In this document: piece after piece, positions 16,894-25,549 of the stretch
Position numbering within the stretch: position 1 is the first letter of the stretch
How the letters are laid out: each line of letters starts with the position of its first letter
NCBI RefSeq assembly: GCF_016924145.1
Contig: NZ_JAFFZO010000020.1
Location: 30,857-94,856, forward strand
Length of the DNA stretch: 64,000 nt
From: Amphritea pacifica
GTDB lineage: Bacteria; Pseudomonadota; Gammaproteobacteria; Pseudomonadales; Balneatricaceae
Direction of reading: 5' to 3'
Translations under genes and position numbers: made by a program
The notes under the pieces: model-generated
Told to the model about the DNA's origin: nothing
What the model saw: the letters and a program-made list of their open reading frames with translations, nothing else
Databases searched by the model: none

Positions 16894-18278
16894 CCTATAA
16901 ACAGGCGTGTGAGTACGAGATCCATATCTATCGAAAGATCCTTACGCTCCTGGAGACGCTTGATAATTCACGTGAGTTGGCAAAGCTAAGACTGATTGAA
17001 TCCTTGTTTCATGAAAACACCCCGTTAGCTGTTATCGCATTTGATCGACACCCAATGACACTGCTATATCTGCGTCATCTGGCAGCGAAGGAGGGCATGC
17101 TTAAGGGTGTTAAGCTGTTACGGGCTTCAGGGGATTCAGGCAAAACCGAGCGCAAAGAGGTCGACCGCTATCTGAATAATGATAATGCATTAACGGAACA
17201 GGTGTTGGCATTCTGCTCTGATGCAATGTCAGAAGGTTATAACCTTCAGAATGCTTCAGTGGTGGTACATCTTGATATGCCATCCGTTGTGCGCCTGGTA
17301 GAACAACGCATTGGGCGAGTGGATCGCATGGACAGTATTCATGAGTCTATACAGGTGTTCTGGCCTATGGATCATGATGTTTTTGCCCTTCGTAGTGATG
17401 ATCTTTTGATTGAGCGTTTTGAAGCGAATGAGATGCTGATAGGTTCGAACTTCTATCTGCCTGAAGAGATGGTAGACAAGCGTGTCGATTATGAGGAGAT
17501 AATCGATCTGGCCGAAAAGCAGAGTGTTACCTGGGATGGGATACAGGATGCATTCGAGCCTGTTCGGGGATTAATTGGCGGTGATCGTGGTTTGGTATCT
17601 GATGAGCATTATCAAAGTATGGCGTCCACTGAGGAAACCTGTACAAGGATAAGTGCGGTGGTATCCGATCATAATTGGGGGTTCTTCTGTATTGCGGGCA
17701 CTGAATTTGGCGCACCGAAATGGGTGCTTTTGACTGAAACCGATAAAGCCCCTGTGATCGATTTGAAACTGATATCTGGTTTTCTATCATCCCATCTTCA
17801 AGAGAATACTGAGGCGTTTGACCTTAGATCAGAGCATTGTTTTAGGGGAGTGGAAAGCTATCTTGAGCGGTTAGCTTCGATTGAGCGAAGTTTACTGCCA
17901 AGACGAAAGCAGGTTGCGTTGTCAGAGATGGAGCTCATTCTACGCAAATGGATATTAAATGCAGACGAAGAGCAAGCTCGGTTTTACCAAAAACTTATTG
18001 ATGTATTAGCGCAGAAGGTTGAAACACAACGAGCGGTTAATTGGTCACTGTTGGCTGACCTCTGGTTGGAGATGGTGCGTCCAGTGTGGTACGAGAAACT
18101 GACTACAGCGCGTGGACGGAAAGCTATTTTACTGACCGATTTGCAAGATACTTTAATTAATAATCCTATTCCATTTGAGAAGGTCTATGATTGTTTTGTG
18201 GTCATGCCTGATTCGACAACACAGATTAGCGAGAGAGTGGCCGCATGTATCATTGGTATTAAAGGAGAAAACTGTTGA
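16800..18278 (+). pseudogene. PLD-nuclease/SF2-helicase fusion, C-terminal part (out of frame)
   Basis: The frame from about 16800 (KLEEYDQPPGVSFPEG...) to the stop at 18278 continues the upstream gene in the -1 register. It contains the second helicase lobe with SEGYNLQNASVVVHLDMPS, QRIGRVDRMD (motif VI, arginine fingers) and a long C-terminal region. An internal TTG at 16977 is the first possible start in this frame, without a good ribosome site. It could be a true pseudogene, a sequencing error, or rarely a programmed frameshift; no slippery homopolymer is visible at the switch. A convergent toxin gene begins its stop 5 bp downstream. Confidence 0.7.
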
Positions 18279-18283
18279 AATGA

Positions 18284-18793
18284 TTACTTTTCGACCAGTG
18301 CTGTAATCGTTCTCATCGGCAGGAATAGCCTGAGGGGATTAGATGTAAAAGAGATGAATCCAAACTGCTCATAAAACGTTTGGGCACTTTCATCTTTGGC
18401 ATCAACCACTATTCCGCTGCAGCCAACGTTTTGACTGACCTCTAGCGCTTTACTCAGTGTGAAACCCAGCATGTACTGGCCTAGCCCTTTACCTTGATGT
18501 TCTTTGTCTACTGCAAGCCTGCATAGGCGAACGGCAGGAGCATTTATAGGTAGTTTCTTTAGCAAAGGTGTTTGCCTTTCTGCAGAAAGATCTAGCTCAC
18601 AGACGTTTAGCGTCGCATAAGCAATGACAGGGCCACTATCATCTTCAAAGGTCAGTACGTGGGTTTTTGCTATATCACGACTATGGTGCTGTAGAGCCAT
18701 GGTTTTTAAGTAATGATTAAGGGCTTCCACCTCACAGTCAAAGCCCTTGCGATCATGATGTTTGCTTAGTTCTTCAATCTTTACGTTCGACAT
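18284..18793 (-). CDS. GNAT acetyltransferase toxin (TacT/AtaT family)
   Basis: The 169-residue protein has the acetyl-CoA loop HQGKGLG at 99-105 and the catalytic-type Tyr141 in QTFYEQFGF, with CRLAVDKE upstream, as in GNAT toxins that acetylate charged tRNA and stop translation. HDRKGFDCEVEALNHYL near the start (a CxxxxLNxYL pattern) is the usual opening of this toxin group. It is the second gene of a toxin-antitoxin pair and overlaps the antitoxin by 20 bp. Confidence 0.88.
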   Translation of the reverse strand: MSNVKIEELSKHHDRKGFDCEVEALNHYLKTMALQHHSRDIAKTHVLTFEDDSGPVIAYATLNVCELDLSAERQTPLLKKLPINAPAVRLCRLAVDKEHQGKGLGQYMLGFTLSKALEVSQNVGCSGIVVDAKDESAQTFYEQFGFISFTSNPLRLFLPMRTITALVEK

Positions 18794-19073
18794 TCAGAGA
18801 GTCTTCCTGAAAGCTCTGGAATGCTGCTTTTAGCTTCTGATTAGGTTGTGGTGAGCGAGCGAGAATAGACATGAATTTCTGGGCTTCTGCCTTTGATAAT
18901 GTAATCCGTCGCTCATGCTCGATAATACTTTCAGCCGTTTCAAGAGCGCTACTGACCAAAAACTGATTGACTGTAGCGCCTTGTATGGATGCCGCATACT
19001 CTATTTTTTCAAGCGCCGTTGGCGCTACGCGAGCGGTAATGCGCTCAGATTTACGCTCAATGGTTGTTGTCAT
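18774..19073 (-). CDS. DUF1778 ribbon-helix-helix antitoxin (TacA family)
   Basis: The 99-residue protein starts with ERITARVAPTALEKIEYAAS, a ribbon-helix-helix DNA-binding segment. It then carries GATVNQFLVSSALETAESII and a charged C-terminal tail that would wrap the toxin. Such proteins neutralise the GNAT toxin and repress their own promoter together with it. It is read first in the operon. The upstream 330 bp contains repeat motifs that may be its operator. Confidence 0.88.
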   Translation of the reverse strand: MTTTIERKSERITARVAPTALEKIEYAASIQGATVNQFLVSSALETAESIIEHERRITLSKAEAQKFMSILARSPQPNQKLKAAFQSFQEDSLNVERKD

Positions 19074-19186
19074 AAGTCAGTTCTCTTGGTCTTTGTCTTG
19101 TTTGTTCTGTTTTTAATGGTTAGCAATTAGTATCTGAGATTTAGTCGATGTATATACTGTCTGTAAATGCTTATAATAAACCCTTG

Positions 19187-19308
19187 GTGACAAAATGTCA
19201 CACAAGATAGCGCAGAATTGTTGTTGCCAGATACAGCTGGGCTGACTTCCTCCCAAAATTAAATCGCACAGAAGTGCTCGTGTGATGCTTGTGTGATTTT
19301 CGTGTGAA
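19187..19308. promoter_or_regulatory. Palindrome and 11-bp phased GTGTGA repeats upstream of the antitoxin
   Basis: The gap from the antitoxin start (19074) to the trpB terminator (19344) has no gene. It holds GTGACAAAATGTCAC (19187-19201), a 6-bp dyad. GTGTGA occurs three times at 19280, 19291 and 19302, exactly 11 bp apart and so on one face of the helix. These may be binding sites for the antitoxin or another regulator; the distance to the antitoxin start (over 110 bp) makes this uncertain. Confidence 0.35.
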
Positions 19309-19343
19309 TGTAGGGAAATATAGAGACGATACGCAGAAATGAT

Positions 19344-19369
19344 AAAAAACGGCTGCGAGTGCAACCGTT
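19344..19369 (-). terminator. Terminator of trpB
   Basis: Read on the minus strand, AACGGTTGC-ACTC-GCAGCCGTT forms a 9-bp stem with one G-U pair, followed by a T-run of six bases overlapping the stem end. It begins 33 bp after the trpB stop. Confidence 0.75.
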
Positions 19370-19401
19370 TGTATTTTAAGATATGTCTTTGTTTTCTAAC
19401 G

Positions 19402-20604
19402 TTACAGCCCCAGCTTCTCTGCCACGTAATCGGCGTCTTTATCGCCCCGGCCGGACAGGTTGATCAGAATGGTTTTATCCTTGCCGAGCTTCGGCGCTTC
19501 ACGCATCGCCCAGGCGACGGCGTGGGCGCTTTCCAGTGCCGGGATGATGCCTTCCACCTGAGACAGGGTCATAAAGGCGTTGAGGCACTCTTCGTCGGTG
19601 ACCGATTCATATTCAACCCGCTCGATATCTTTCAGGTAACAGTGCTGCGGGCCGACGCCGGGGTAGTCCAGACCGGATGCGATGGAGTGAACCGGCAGTG
19701 GCTCGCCATTTTCATCCTGCAGGACATAGCATTTGAAGCCGTGGATCGCACCGGGTGTGCCTTTTGTCAGGGTGGCGGAGTGATCTTTGGTATCCAGACC
19801 TTTACCGGCCGGCTCGACGCCGACGATTTTCACATCTTCATCTTCCAGGAAAGCGGTGAACAGCCCCATCGCGTTAGAGCCGCCACCGACACAGGCGGTG
19901 ATGATATCCGGATTTTTGCCATGCCGCTCGTTGAACTGCTGACGGGCTTCACGGCCAACAATACTCTGGAAATCACGCACCATTTTCGGGAAGGGATGAG
20001 GGCCAACCACAGAACCGATGGCGTAGATAAACTCCTCAGGGTTTTTCAGATACTCTTCGAAGGCGCTGTCGACCGCGTCTTTCAGGGTGGCGGTGCCACG
20101 GGTGACCGGTACCAGTTTGCAGCCGAGAATTTTCATTTTGGTGACGTTGGGATGTTCTTTCTCGATATCCACCTGGCCCATATGGATCTCACAGGGGATT
20201 CCCACCAGTGCACAGGCGGTTGCCAGGGCGACACCGTGCTGACCGGCACCGGTTTCCGCCAGTACTTTCTTTTTACCCATAAATTTTGCCAGCAGGGCTT
20301 CGCCCAGGCAGTGGTTAATTTTGTGGGCACCGGTGTGGTTGAGATCTTCCCGTTTCAGGTAGATCTGTGCGCCGCCAAGTTTTTCACTCAGACGTTTGGC
20401 ATGGTAGATCGGGCTGGGGCGGCCAACATAGTCCTGGTTCAGTTGCATCAGTTCGTTCTGGAACGCTTCTGTGTTGCGGATCTCTTCATAAGCCTGATCG
20501 ATCTCGTCCATCACCTGCTTGAGTTCCGGGGGGATAATCTGGCCACCGTAATTACCGAAATAGCCCTCTTTGTCTGGCATCGGGGCAAAATCAAACTTAC
20601 TCAT
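19402..20604 (-). CDS. trpB: Tryptophan synthase beta chain
   Basis: This 400-residue PLP enzyme condenses indole with serine. The PLP lysine is Lys95 in [10 protein letters not shown], and the phosphate-binding loop is [37 protein letters not shown] and [14 protein letters not shown] are all typical of the class I beta chain that normally pairs with TrpA. No trpA or other trp gene is adjacent; neighbours are a toxin-antitoxin pair and a WGR protein. Either the organism splits trpB from trpA or this is a second, stand-alone copy. Confidence 0.93.
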   Translation of the reverse strand: MSKFDFAPMPDKEGYFGNYGGQIIPPELKQVMDEIDQAYEEIRNTEAFQNELMQLNQDYVGRPSPIYHAKRLSEKLGGAQIYLKREDLNHTGAHKINHCLGEALLAKFMGKKKVLAETGAGQHGVALATACALVGIPCEIHMGQVDIEKEHPNVTKMKILGCKLVPVTRGTATLKDAVDSAFEEYLKNPEEFIYAIGSVVGPHPFPKMVRDFQSIVGREARQQFNERHGKNPDIITACVGGGSNAMGLFTAFLEDEDVKIVGVEPAGKGLDTKDHSATLTKGTPGAIHGFKCYVLQDENGEPLPVHSIASGLDYPGVGPQHCYLKDIERVEYESVTDEECLNAFMTLSQVEGIIPALESAHAVAWAMREAPKLGKDKTILINLSGRGDKDADYVAEKLGL

Positions 20605-20762
20605 AAGACCTCTCTTAGCTCATATCTGACGGCCAATGTTGTGATACCGTCGGCAACGATTATTTGAATTTATTGTATTATGTAGAGAGGAATATATCGC
20701 TGCGGTGCGCAGATGCCAACTGTTGAGTCTAATTAATTACCGGGTTGTTGAGCCGGCGCAGG

Positions 20763-21011
20763 TTAACCGAAATCCAGTTCGATCTGCTGCTCTTTGGAAA
20801 CGGTTTTTTTAAACCCAAGGGATTTCTGCTTTCGGCTGATCTCCCGTAGCTGCGCCCGGGCTTCATGGTAACAGTGAAAGATGGTGTGATGCACAGACCC
20901 TTTGTTATTCAGGGTATTGCCCCAGGATTCACTCAGCACCCAGTCCCCCATCAGATCCTGATAGAGTCGGACAATGAAATAATCCTGTTGTCTGCGCCAG
21001 CGAATAATCAA
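20763..21011 (-). CDS. WGR domain protein
   Basis: The 82-residue protein is almost entirely a WGR domain: YFIVRLYQDLMGDWVLSESW followed by GN and KG, then an aromatic/charged helix. WGR modules are small folds tied to nucleic acid binding. Small solo WGR proteins of this size are common in gammaproteobacteria but have no assigned role. It lies between trpB (158 bp away, same strand) and divergent pdxB. Confidence 0.8.
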   Translation of the reverse strand: MIIRWRRQQDYFIVRLYQDLMGDWVLSESWGNTLNNKGSVHHTIFHCYHEARAQLREISRKQKSLGFKKTVSKEQQIELDFG

Positions 21012-21121
21012 AAAACTACCCGAGTAAATTTGTCCGGAAATGATGTCAAACCGTAAGGCGCGCCATTATAATCGGCGTTTCGCCCCTTAACCAGCTGATT
21101 TTATAACCTTTGGAGTGATCA

Positions 21122-22267
21122 TTGAAACTATCCCGACTGAACATCGTGGCCGATGAAAATATTCCTGCACTGACGCGTTTATTTGGCCATCTGGGCGAGA
21201 TTCGCACGTTGCCGGGCAGAACCATTCAGAACAGCGATCTGCAACAGGCTGACATGCTGTTGGTGCGTTCAGTCACACGGGTAGATCAGCAGTTGCTGGA
21301 GAATACCCCGGTCAGATTTGTCGGCACCGCGACTATCGGTACGGACCATATCGATACCGACTGGCTACAGGCGCATAGCATCGGCTTTTCCAGCGCACCG
21401 GGTTGTAATGCCGATGCGGTGGCTGAGTACGTTATCAGTAATCTCCTGCTGGTAGCCGCAGAACAGGGCTTTAAGCTGACAGAGCGTGTTGTTGGTATTG
21501 TCGGGGTGGGTAATGTTGGCCGGCGTTTACAGCAGCGGCTGACCGATCTGGGGGTGACATTAGTATTGAATGATCCTCCCCGGGCTGCTGCAGGCGAAAC
21601 CGGGTTTATCGCGCTTTCTGCGCTATTAGCGCAGGCCGATATTATCTGTCTGCATACGCCACTGACTAAAACAGGAGATCATCCCAGCTTTCATCTGCTG
21701 AATGCGGATAATCTCGAACATATTAAGCCCGGGGCGATATTACTGAATGCCGGACGGGGACCGGTCATCGACAATAAGGCGCTGCTTAACTGGCACCGGG
21801 GGCGTGCAGATGTGACATTGTTACTGGATGTCTGGGAGGAGGAGCCGGTGGTGGACTCGCAGCTGGCGCAGCGGGTGCGCATCGGCACACCACATATCGC
21901 CGGTTATAGCCTCGATGGTAAAATTCGCGGCACCTGGATGCTATATCGGGCGTTTTGCCAGCAACAGGGGATAACCCCGGATATTGAACTGGCGGACTGT
22001 CTGGCCAGTGCCGGGCCGGCACCTGACATTCAGCTGGATGGGTCGGAGACGCTGACCGATATCGTTCACGCTATCTATCAGCCGGAGGCCGATTTTCAGC
22101 GCTTTATGGCCTCGCTGGTGGATACTGACCTGCAACCGCAGGCGTTTGATCTGCTAAGGAAAAACTATCCGGTGCGCCGGGAGTTTGTCGCGGCAAAGTT
22201 GTCTGGTGACAAGCCTTCACCTGAGCTTGCAAAGCAGTTGCAGGCGGTGGGGTTTTGCCCGGACTGA
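21122..22267 (+). CDS. pdxB: Erythronate-4-phosphate dehydrogenase
   Basis: The 381-residue enzyme oxidises 4-phosphoerythronate in the DXP-dependent vitamin B6 pathway. It has the D-2-hydroxyacid dehydrogenase pattern: VGTATIGTDHID, NAD-binding GIVGVGNVGRRL, the catalytic Arg in NAGRGPVID, LDVWEEEP and the catalytic His in GTPHIAGYSLDGK. The C-terminal dimerisation domain distinguishes PdxB from SerA. The start is a TTG at 21122 with TGGAG seven bases upstream; there is no better ATG that keeps the family's N-terminal ADENIPA. Confidence 0.93.
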   Translation: MKLSRLNIVADENIPALTRLFGHLGEIRTLPGRTIQNSDLQQADMLLVRSVTRVDQQLLENTPVRFVGTATIGTDHIDTDWLQAHSIGFSSAPGCNADAVAEYVISNLLLVAAEQGFKLTERVVGIVGVGNVGRRLQQRLTDLGVTLVLNDPPRAAAGETGFIALSALLAQADIICLHTPLTKTGDHPSFHLLNADNLEHIKPGAILLNAGRGPVIDNKALLNWHRGRADVTLLLDVWEEEPVVDSQLAQRVRIGTPHIAGYSLDGKIRGTWMLYRAFCQQQGITPDIELADCLASAGPAPDIQLDGSETLTDIVHAIYQPEADFQRFMASLVDTDLQPQAFDLLRKNYPVRREFVAAKLSGDKPSPELAKQLQAVGFCPD

Positions 22268-22374
22268 GCAGTCTGCTGAGAAAACTTTCATTTATAAGCG
22301 TTGATGGGTTAGTTTAGCAAGCTGACTGATCTGTATAATATTTTCTTAATAATCCGCAACACGATAAGGCTCTG

Positions 22375-23097
22375 ATGGCGCTGAAACTGGAACCCATTCA
22401 AACGGACAAAAAGCTGGCTGATCTGCGTCTGCAGGTAGGGGAGCCGGTTCGGGTAGAGATCCGTGCTCCCCGGGTAAAATATACCGCTAAACTGCTGGGC
22501 TATGCGGAGAACGGCGGGGTTATGATCTCAGCGCCACCGCCGAAAAGTGGTGTGCCGACACTGATAAATGAGGGCAATCTCGCCAGTCTGCGTCTGATCA
22601 GTGGTAACCGGATCTGCAACTTCACCAGTAAAATACTGAAACAATACGATCAGCCATTCAGTTACTGGCTGCTGGAATACCCCGCAACGATTGAGCTGAG
22701 ACAGATCAGGGAGCACAGCCGGATTCCCGTGAATCTCAGTTGCTCTGTCGATGATTACGATGAGATGGCGGAAAGTGATGGCCTTCCGGCAAACGCGCTC
22801 TGTGTTGATATCAGCCGCGAAGGCGTCTGTCTGCAGTTGCCCTATGCCCTGGGCAGTGTAGGGGATCGTTTTTATCTGACGACACGTTTACAGATCGGTG
22901 ATATTGATCAGGTTTTACTGGTGCCGGTTGAGTTGAGAAATATGCACAGCAGTCCGGCTGAGTCGAGCAGTGTGCTCAATCATGGTTTTAAGTTTCTCGA
23001 TCTGGATGAAGATACCCGTTTGATTATTACCGCATTTGTTTATCAGCAGTTTCTGGTTGAGACGGGCAATCTCGATCAGACCGGACAGGAGTTGTAG
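22375..23097 (+). CDS. PilZ domain protein (YcgR-like)
   Basis: The 240-residue protein has an N-terminal YcgR/PilZN-like beta domain (about 1-110) and a C-terminal PilZ domain. The c-di-GMP binding elements are RQIREHSRIPV near 113-123 and DISREG near 141-146. Proteins of this type slow flagellar rotation or act on secretion when c-di-GMP rises. Two diguanylate cyclases are encoded further along in the window. Its stop directly abuts the ATG of the next gene, so they are probably co-transcribed. Confidence 0.82.
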   Translation: MALKLEPIQTDKKLADLRLQVGEPVRVEIRAPRVKYTAKLLGYAENGGVMISAPPPKSGVPTLINEGNLASLRLISGNRICNFTSKILKQYDQPFSYWLLEYPATIELRQIREHSRIPVNLSCSVDDYDEMAESDGLPANALCVDISREGVCLQLPYALGSVGDRFYLTTRLQIGDIDQVLLVPVELRNMHSSPAESSSVLNHGFKFLDLDEDTRLIITAFVYQQFLVETGNLDQTGQEL

Positions 23098-24210
23098 ATG
23101 TTTCGTCTTGGCTTGATTGTGAATCCGCTGGCAGGTGTGGGGGGCAGTGTAGGCCTTAAAGGCAGTGATGGTGAAGCGACCGCATTGAAGGCGCTGGCAC
23201 TGGGAGCCGAACCAAAAGCCAATCTGCGCACCCAGCAGGCACTGGAACCCCTGGCAGGGCTGGATATTGAACTGATTACCTATCCCGGCGAGATGGGCGA
23301 GGACAGTGCTCGTATCGCTGGTTTTAAGCCACGGGTGATCGGAGCTATTACTCCGGGTCACACCAGTGCTGAAGATACTGAGCGTGCGGCCCGGGAGATG
23401 GCGAAGCAGGGGGTTGATCTGATTCTGTTCGCCGGCGGTGATGGCACCGCCCGCAATATCTGTCACGCGATTGGCGATGCTACCCCGGTGCTGGGGATTC
23501 CGGCGGGCGTCAAAATTCACTCCGGGGTGTACGCGGTGACCCCGAAAGCGGCCGGGGATGTCGTCGCCATGCTGGTGCGGGGTGAGCTGGTGACACTGGC
23601 GGATCAGGAGGTGCGGGATATCGACGAAGAGGCGTTTCGTGCAGGCCGGGTCCGGGCTAAGTATTACGGTGAACTGCTGGTACCGGAGGAGGGACGCTTT
23701 CTTCAGCATGTTAAAAATGGTGGTCGTGAAGTAGAGGAGCTGGTGCTGGATGATATCGCCGCCGACTTTACTGAAAACATGCAGGATAACGTGCGCTATA
23801 TCATGGGGTCCGGCTCTACTGTTCAGGCGATTATGGATCATCTGGGGCTGGACAATACCCTGCTGGGCGTGGATCTGATCGAGAATGGTCAACTGATCGG
23901 CAGCGATCTGACCGCGCAACAGCTACTGGATATGACTGAGGGGGCTGATACCCGGCTGGTGATTACCGTGATTGGTGGTCAGGGGCATATTATCGGTCGG
24001 GGTAATCAGCAGCTCAGTGTCGAGCTGCTCAAGCGTATCGGCCGTGAAAATATTATAGTGGTGGCAACCAAGAGCAAGATTAAAGAGCTGGAAGGCCGCC
24101 CCCTGATTGTTGACAGTGGTGATGCCGAGCTTAACCATCAGCTTTCAGGATTGATCCGTATTGTTACAGGCTATCGGGATGCGATTCTCTACCGGGTAGC
24201 CGATTACTGA
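23098..24210 (+). CDS. ATP-NAD kinase family protein (AcoX-like)
   Basis: This 370-residue protein belongs to the NAD kinase/AcoX superfamily, with GLIVNPLAGVGG at the start and the GGDGT nucleotide motif at 113-117, followed by LGIPAGVKIHSGVYAVTP. It is longer than housekeeping NAD kinase (about 290 residues) and closer to AcoX-like members whose reaction is poorly defined. It follows the PilZ gene with no gap. The usual housekeeping NAD kinase is expected elsewhere. Confidence 0.8.
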   Translation: MFRLGLIVNPLAGVGGSVGLKGSDGEATALKALALGAEPKANLRTQQALEPLAGLDIELITYPGEMGEDSARIAGFKPRVIGAITPGHTSAEDTERAAREMAKQGVDLILFAGGDGTARNICHAIGDATPVLGIPAGVKIHSGVYAVTPKAAGDVVAMLVRGELVTLADQEVRDIDEEAFRAGRVRAKYYGELLVPEEGRFLQHVKNGGREVEELVLDDIAADFTENMQDNVRYIMGSGSTVQAIMDHLGLDNTLLGVDLIENGQLIGSDLTAQQLLDMTEGADTRLVITVIGGQGHIIGRGNQQLSVELLKRIGRENIIVVATKSKIKELEGRPLIVDSGDAELNHQLSGLIRIVTGYRDAILYRVADY

Positions 24211-24306
24211 TATAAACCTCACTGTATTGCACAACGTGATCTGCCGGACAGGCAAAATTCAGATTCTTTGATAAGCTTAAAGGACTGCTTTGAAGGGAGT
24301 ACCACT

Positions 24307-24558
24307 ATGGGGTTTGAATTAATATGGTTCTATCTGCGCCTGATGCTACCGGAATGGATGCATGTCACTCACCCTGATAGCAGTCATTTCTTCCGGCGAA
24401 AATTCACTTCAGCCTATAAAGCCCGGTTGCGCTGGGTGTATCGTATCTGGATCGGTTCCGGACTGTTGATGCTGGCCATTCCCGCCCCGCCGGTGGTGAT
24501 TGGACTGGGATTGTTCACCACTTTTATCTCCTTTTCATTACTGGATGAAGCTGAGTGA
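24307..24558 (+). CDS. Small membrane-associated protein, function unknown
   Basis: The 83-residue product has two hydrophobic parts (WIGSGLLMLAIPAPPVVIGL and the segment after it) behind a basic stretch (RRKFTSAYKARLRWVYR). ATG at 24307 has GGGAG 8 bases upstream and is preferred over the in-frame TTG at 24268. I recognise no family. It follows the ATP-NAD kinase-like gene by about 100 bp. Confidence 0.55.
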   Translation: MGFELIWFYLRLMLPEWMHVTHPDSSHFFRRKFTSAYKARLRWVYRIWIGSGLLMLAIPAPPVVIGLGLFTTFISFSLLDEAE

Positions 24559-24743
24559 AAGCACTTAGCAGAGAAGATACACCGTTGATTCAGTCAGCCT
24601 GACAGAGGCTGATCTCACTGTTGTCATCAAATAGCAATAACCCAGCAACCTGATTGTCATTTTTCCTGTTTACCCTTCGGGTGGAATATTTTCAGTCTGA
24701 CGATAGATCGGTTCAGGCTATCCATATTAAACCGGGAGAAAAC

Positions 24744-25310
24744 ATGTCCTTTCTGAAACGAGCCGCTGTAGCCGCAGCGATTGCAGGTGTAACACTGTCA
24801 CTGACTGCATGCCAGTCCAATGAAGTTAAACAGGAGATGGTTAAGGCACCAGCCCTGAATAACCAGGATCTGTATGAAGTTGATCATGAAGGCCGGCATT
24901 ATGTTTTTGATGACTTTGCGGTTTATCAGGACTTCCTGAAAGTGGGCGAAACCTCTTTCCGTAAAGTATTTATCGGTGCCGGGCCGCACGGTGAATCTCT
25001 GGTATTTGGTCTGCGCAGCGAAGACAAGAAGAAGCTTGAAGGTCTGGCTGGCGTTGATATGTACAATGGTAAGCTGCCTGCAGCAAAAGATTTTTACGGT
25101 GAAATGCGTGCAGAAGATGGTCGCTTGTACGTTTTTAATACTCTGGAAGATATGCAGGAGGTTCGTCAGAACGGTGAAGCCGCTTTCCGCCTGACGCAGA
25201 TTGGTACCGGGCCGGAAGGGCAGACGGTTGTTTTCGTTCTGAATGACAGTAACAAGAAACAGTACCCTGCTGAGTTGGTTGCCCGTTTCAAAGAGATGAA
25301 CGCGCTGTAA
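24744..25310 (+). CDS. Lipoprotein with two similar modules
   Basis: From the ATG at 24744 (GGGAG 6 bases upstream) the 188-residue product starts with a lipoprotein signal ending LTAC-QS, so the Cys near 21 would be lipidated. The mature part contains two related segments: one with RHYVFDDFAVYQDF, SFRKVFIGAGPHGESLVFGL, and one with RLYVFNTLEDMQEV, AFRLTQIGTGPEGQTVVFVL. Each therefore has a xYVF start, a xFR(K/L)xxIGxGPxG turn and a hydrophobic strand. This points to an internal duplication. Function unknown. The earlier in-frame start at 24654 would put the signal in the middle. Confidence 0.7.
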   Translation: MSFLKRAAVAAAIAGVTLSLTACQSNEVKQEMVKAPALNNQDLYEVDHEGRHYVFDDFAVYQDFLKVGETSFRKVFIGAGPHGESLVFGLRSEDKKKLEGLAGVDMYNGKLPAAKDFYGEMRAEDGRLYVFNTLEDMQEVRQNGEAAFRLTQIGTGPEGQTVVFVLNDSNKKQYPAELVARFKEMNAL

Positions 25311-25336
25311 ACCAGCCTGGCTGATGGCACAACCTG

Positions 25337-25362
25337 AAACCCGCTAGCTGCGGGTTTTCTTT
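25337..25362 (+). terminator. Terminator after the lipoprotein gene
   Basis: AAACCCGC-TAGCT-GCGGGTTT is a perfect 8-bp stem followed by a T-rich run (TTTTCTTTT overlapping its arm). Confidence 0.85.
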
Positions 25363-25371
25363 TATCTGAGT

Positions 25372-25396
25372 AAAAAAAGCCGGGCAGAGCCCGGCT
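25372..25396 (-). terminator. Terminator of hupE (minus strand)
   Basis: AGCCGGGC-AGA-GCCCGGCT is a perfect 8-bp stem. On the minus strand it is followed by seven T residues. It stands 154 bp after the hupE stop, next to the opposing lipoprotein terminator. Confidence 0.75.
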
Positions 25397-25549
25397 GTAA
25401 AGAGTGCTTTAAGCTGTTTTGGGTGATCAAAACAGTACAGCGGAGGTCTTACGGGGACGCGTAAGACATATCAGGCTGACGGGCCATGAGAAACCGGACA
25501 GCAGGATCAGGTGTGTGATCTGTGAGAGAGCATTGCAGCGGCCTGTCAG

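Noticed and set aside
19339-20667. 442-codon plus-strand frame
   Set aside because: It is the mirror of trpB on the other strand, whose family match is beyond doubt.
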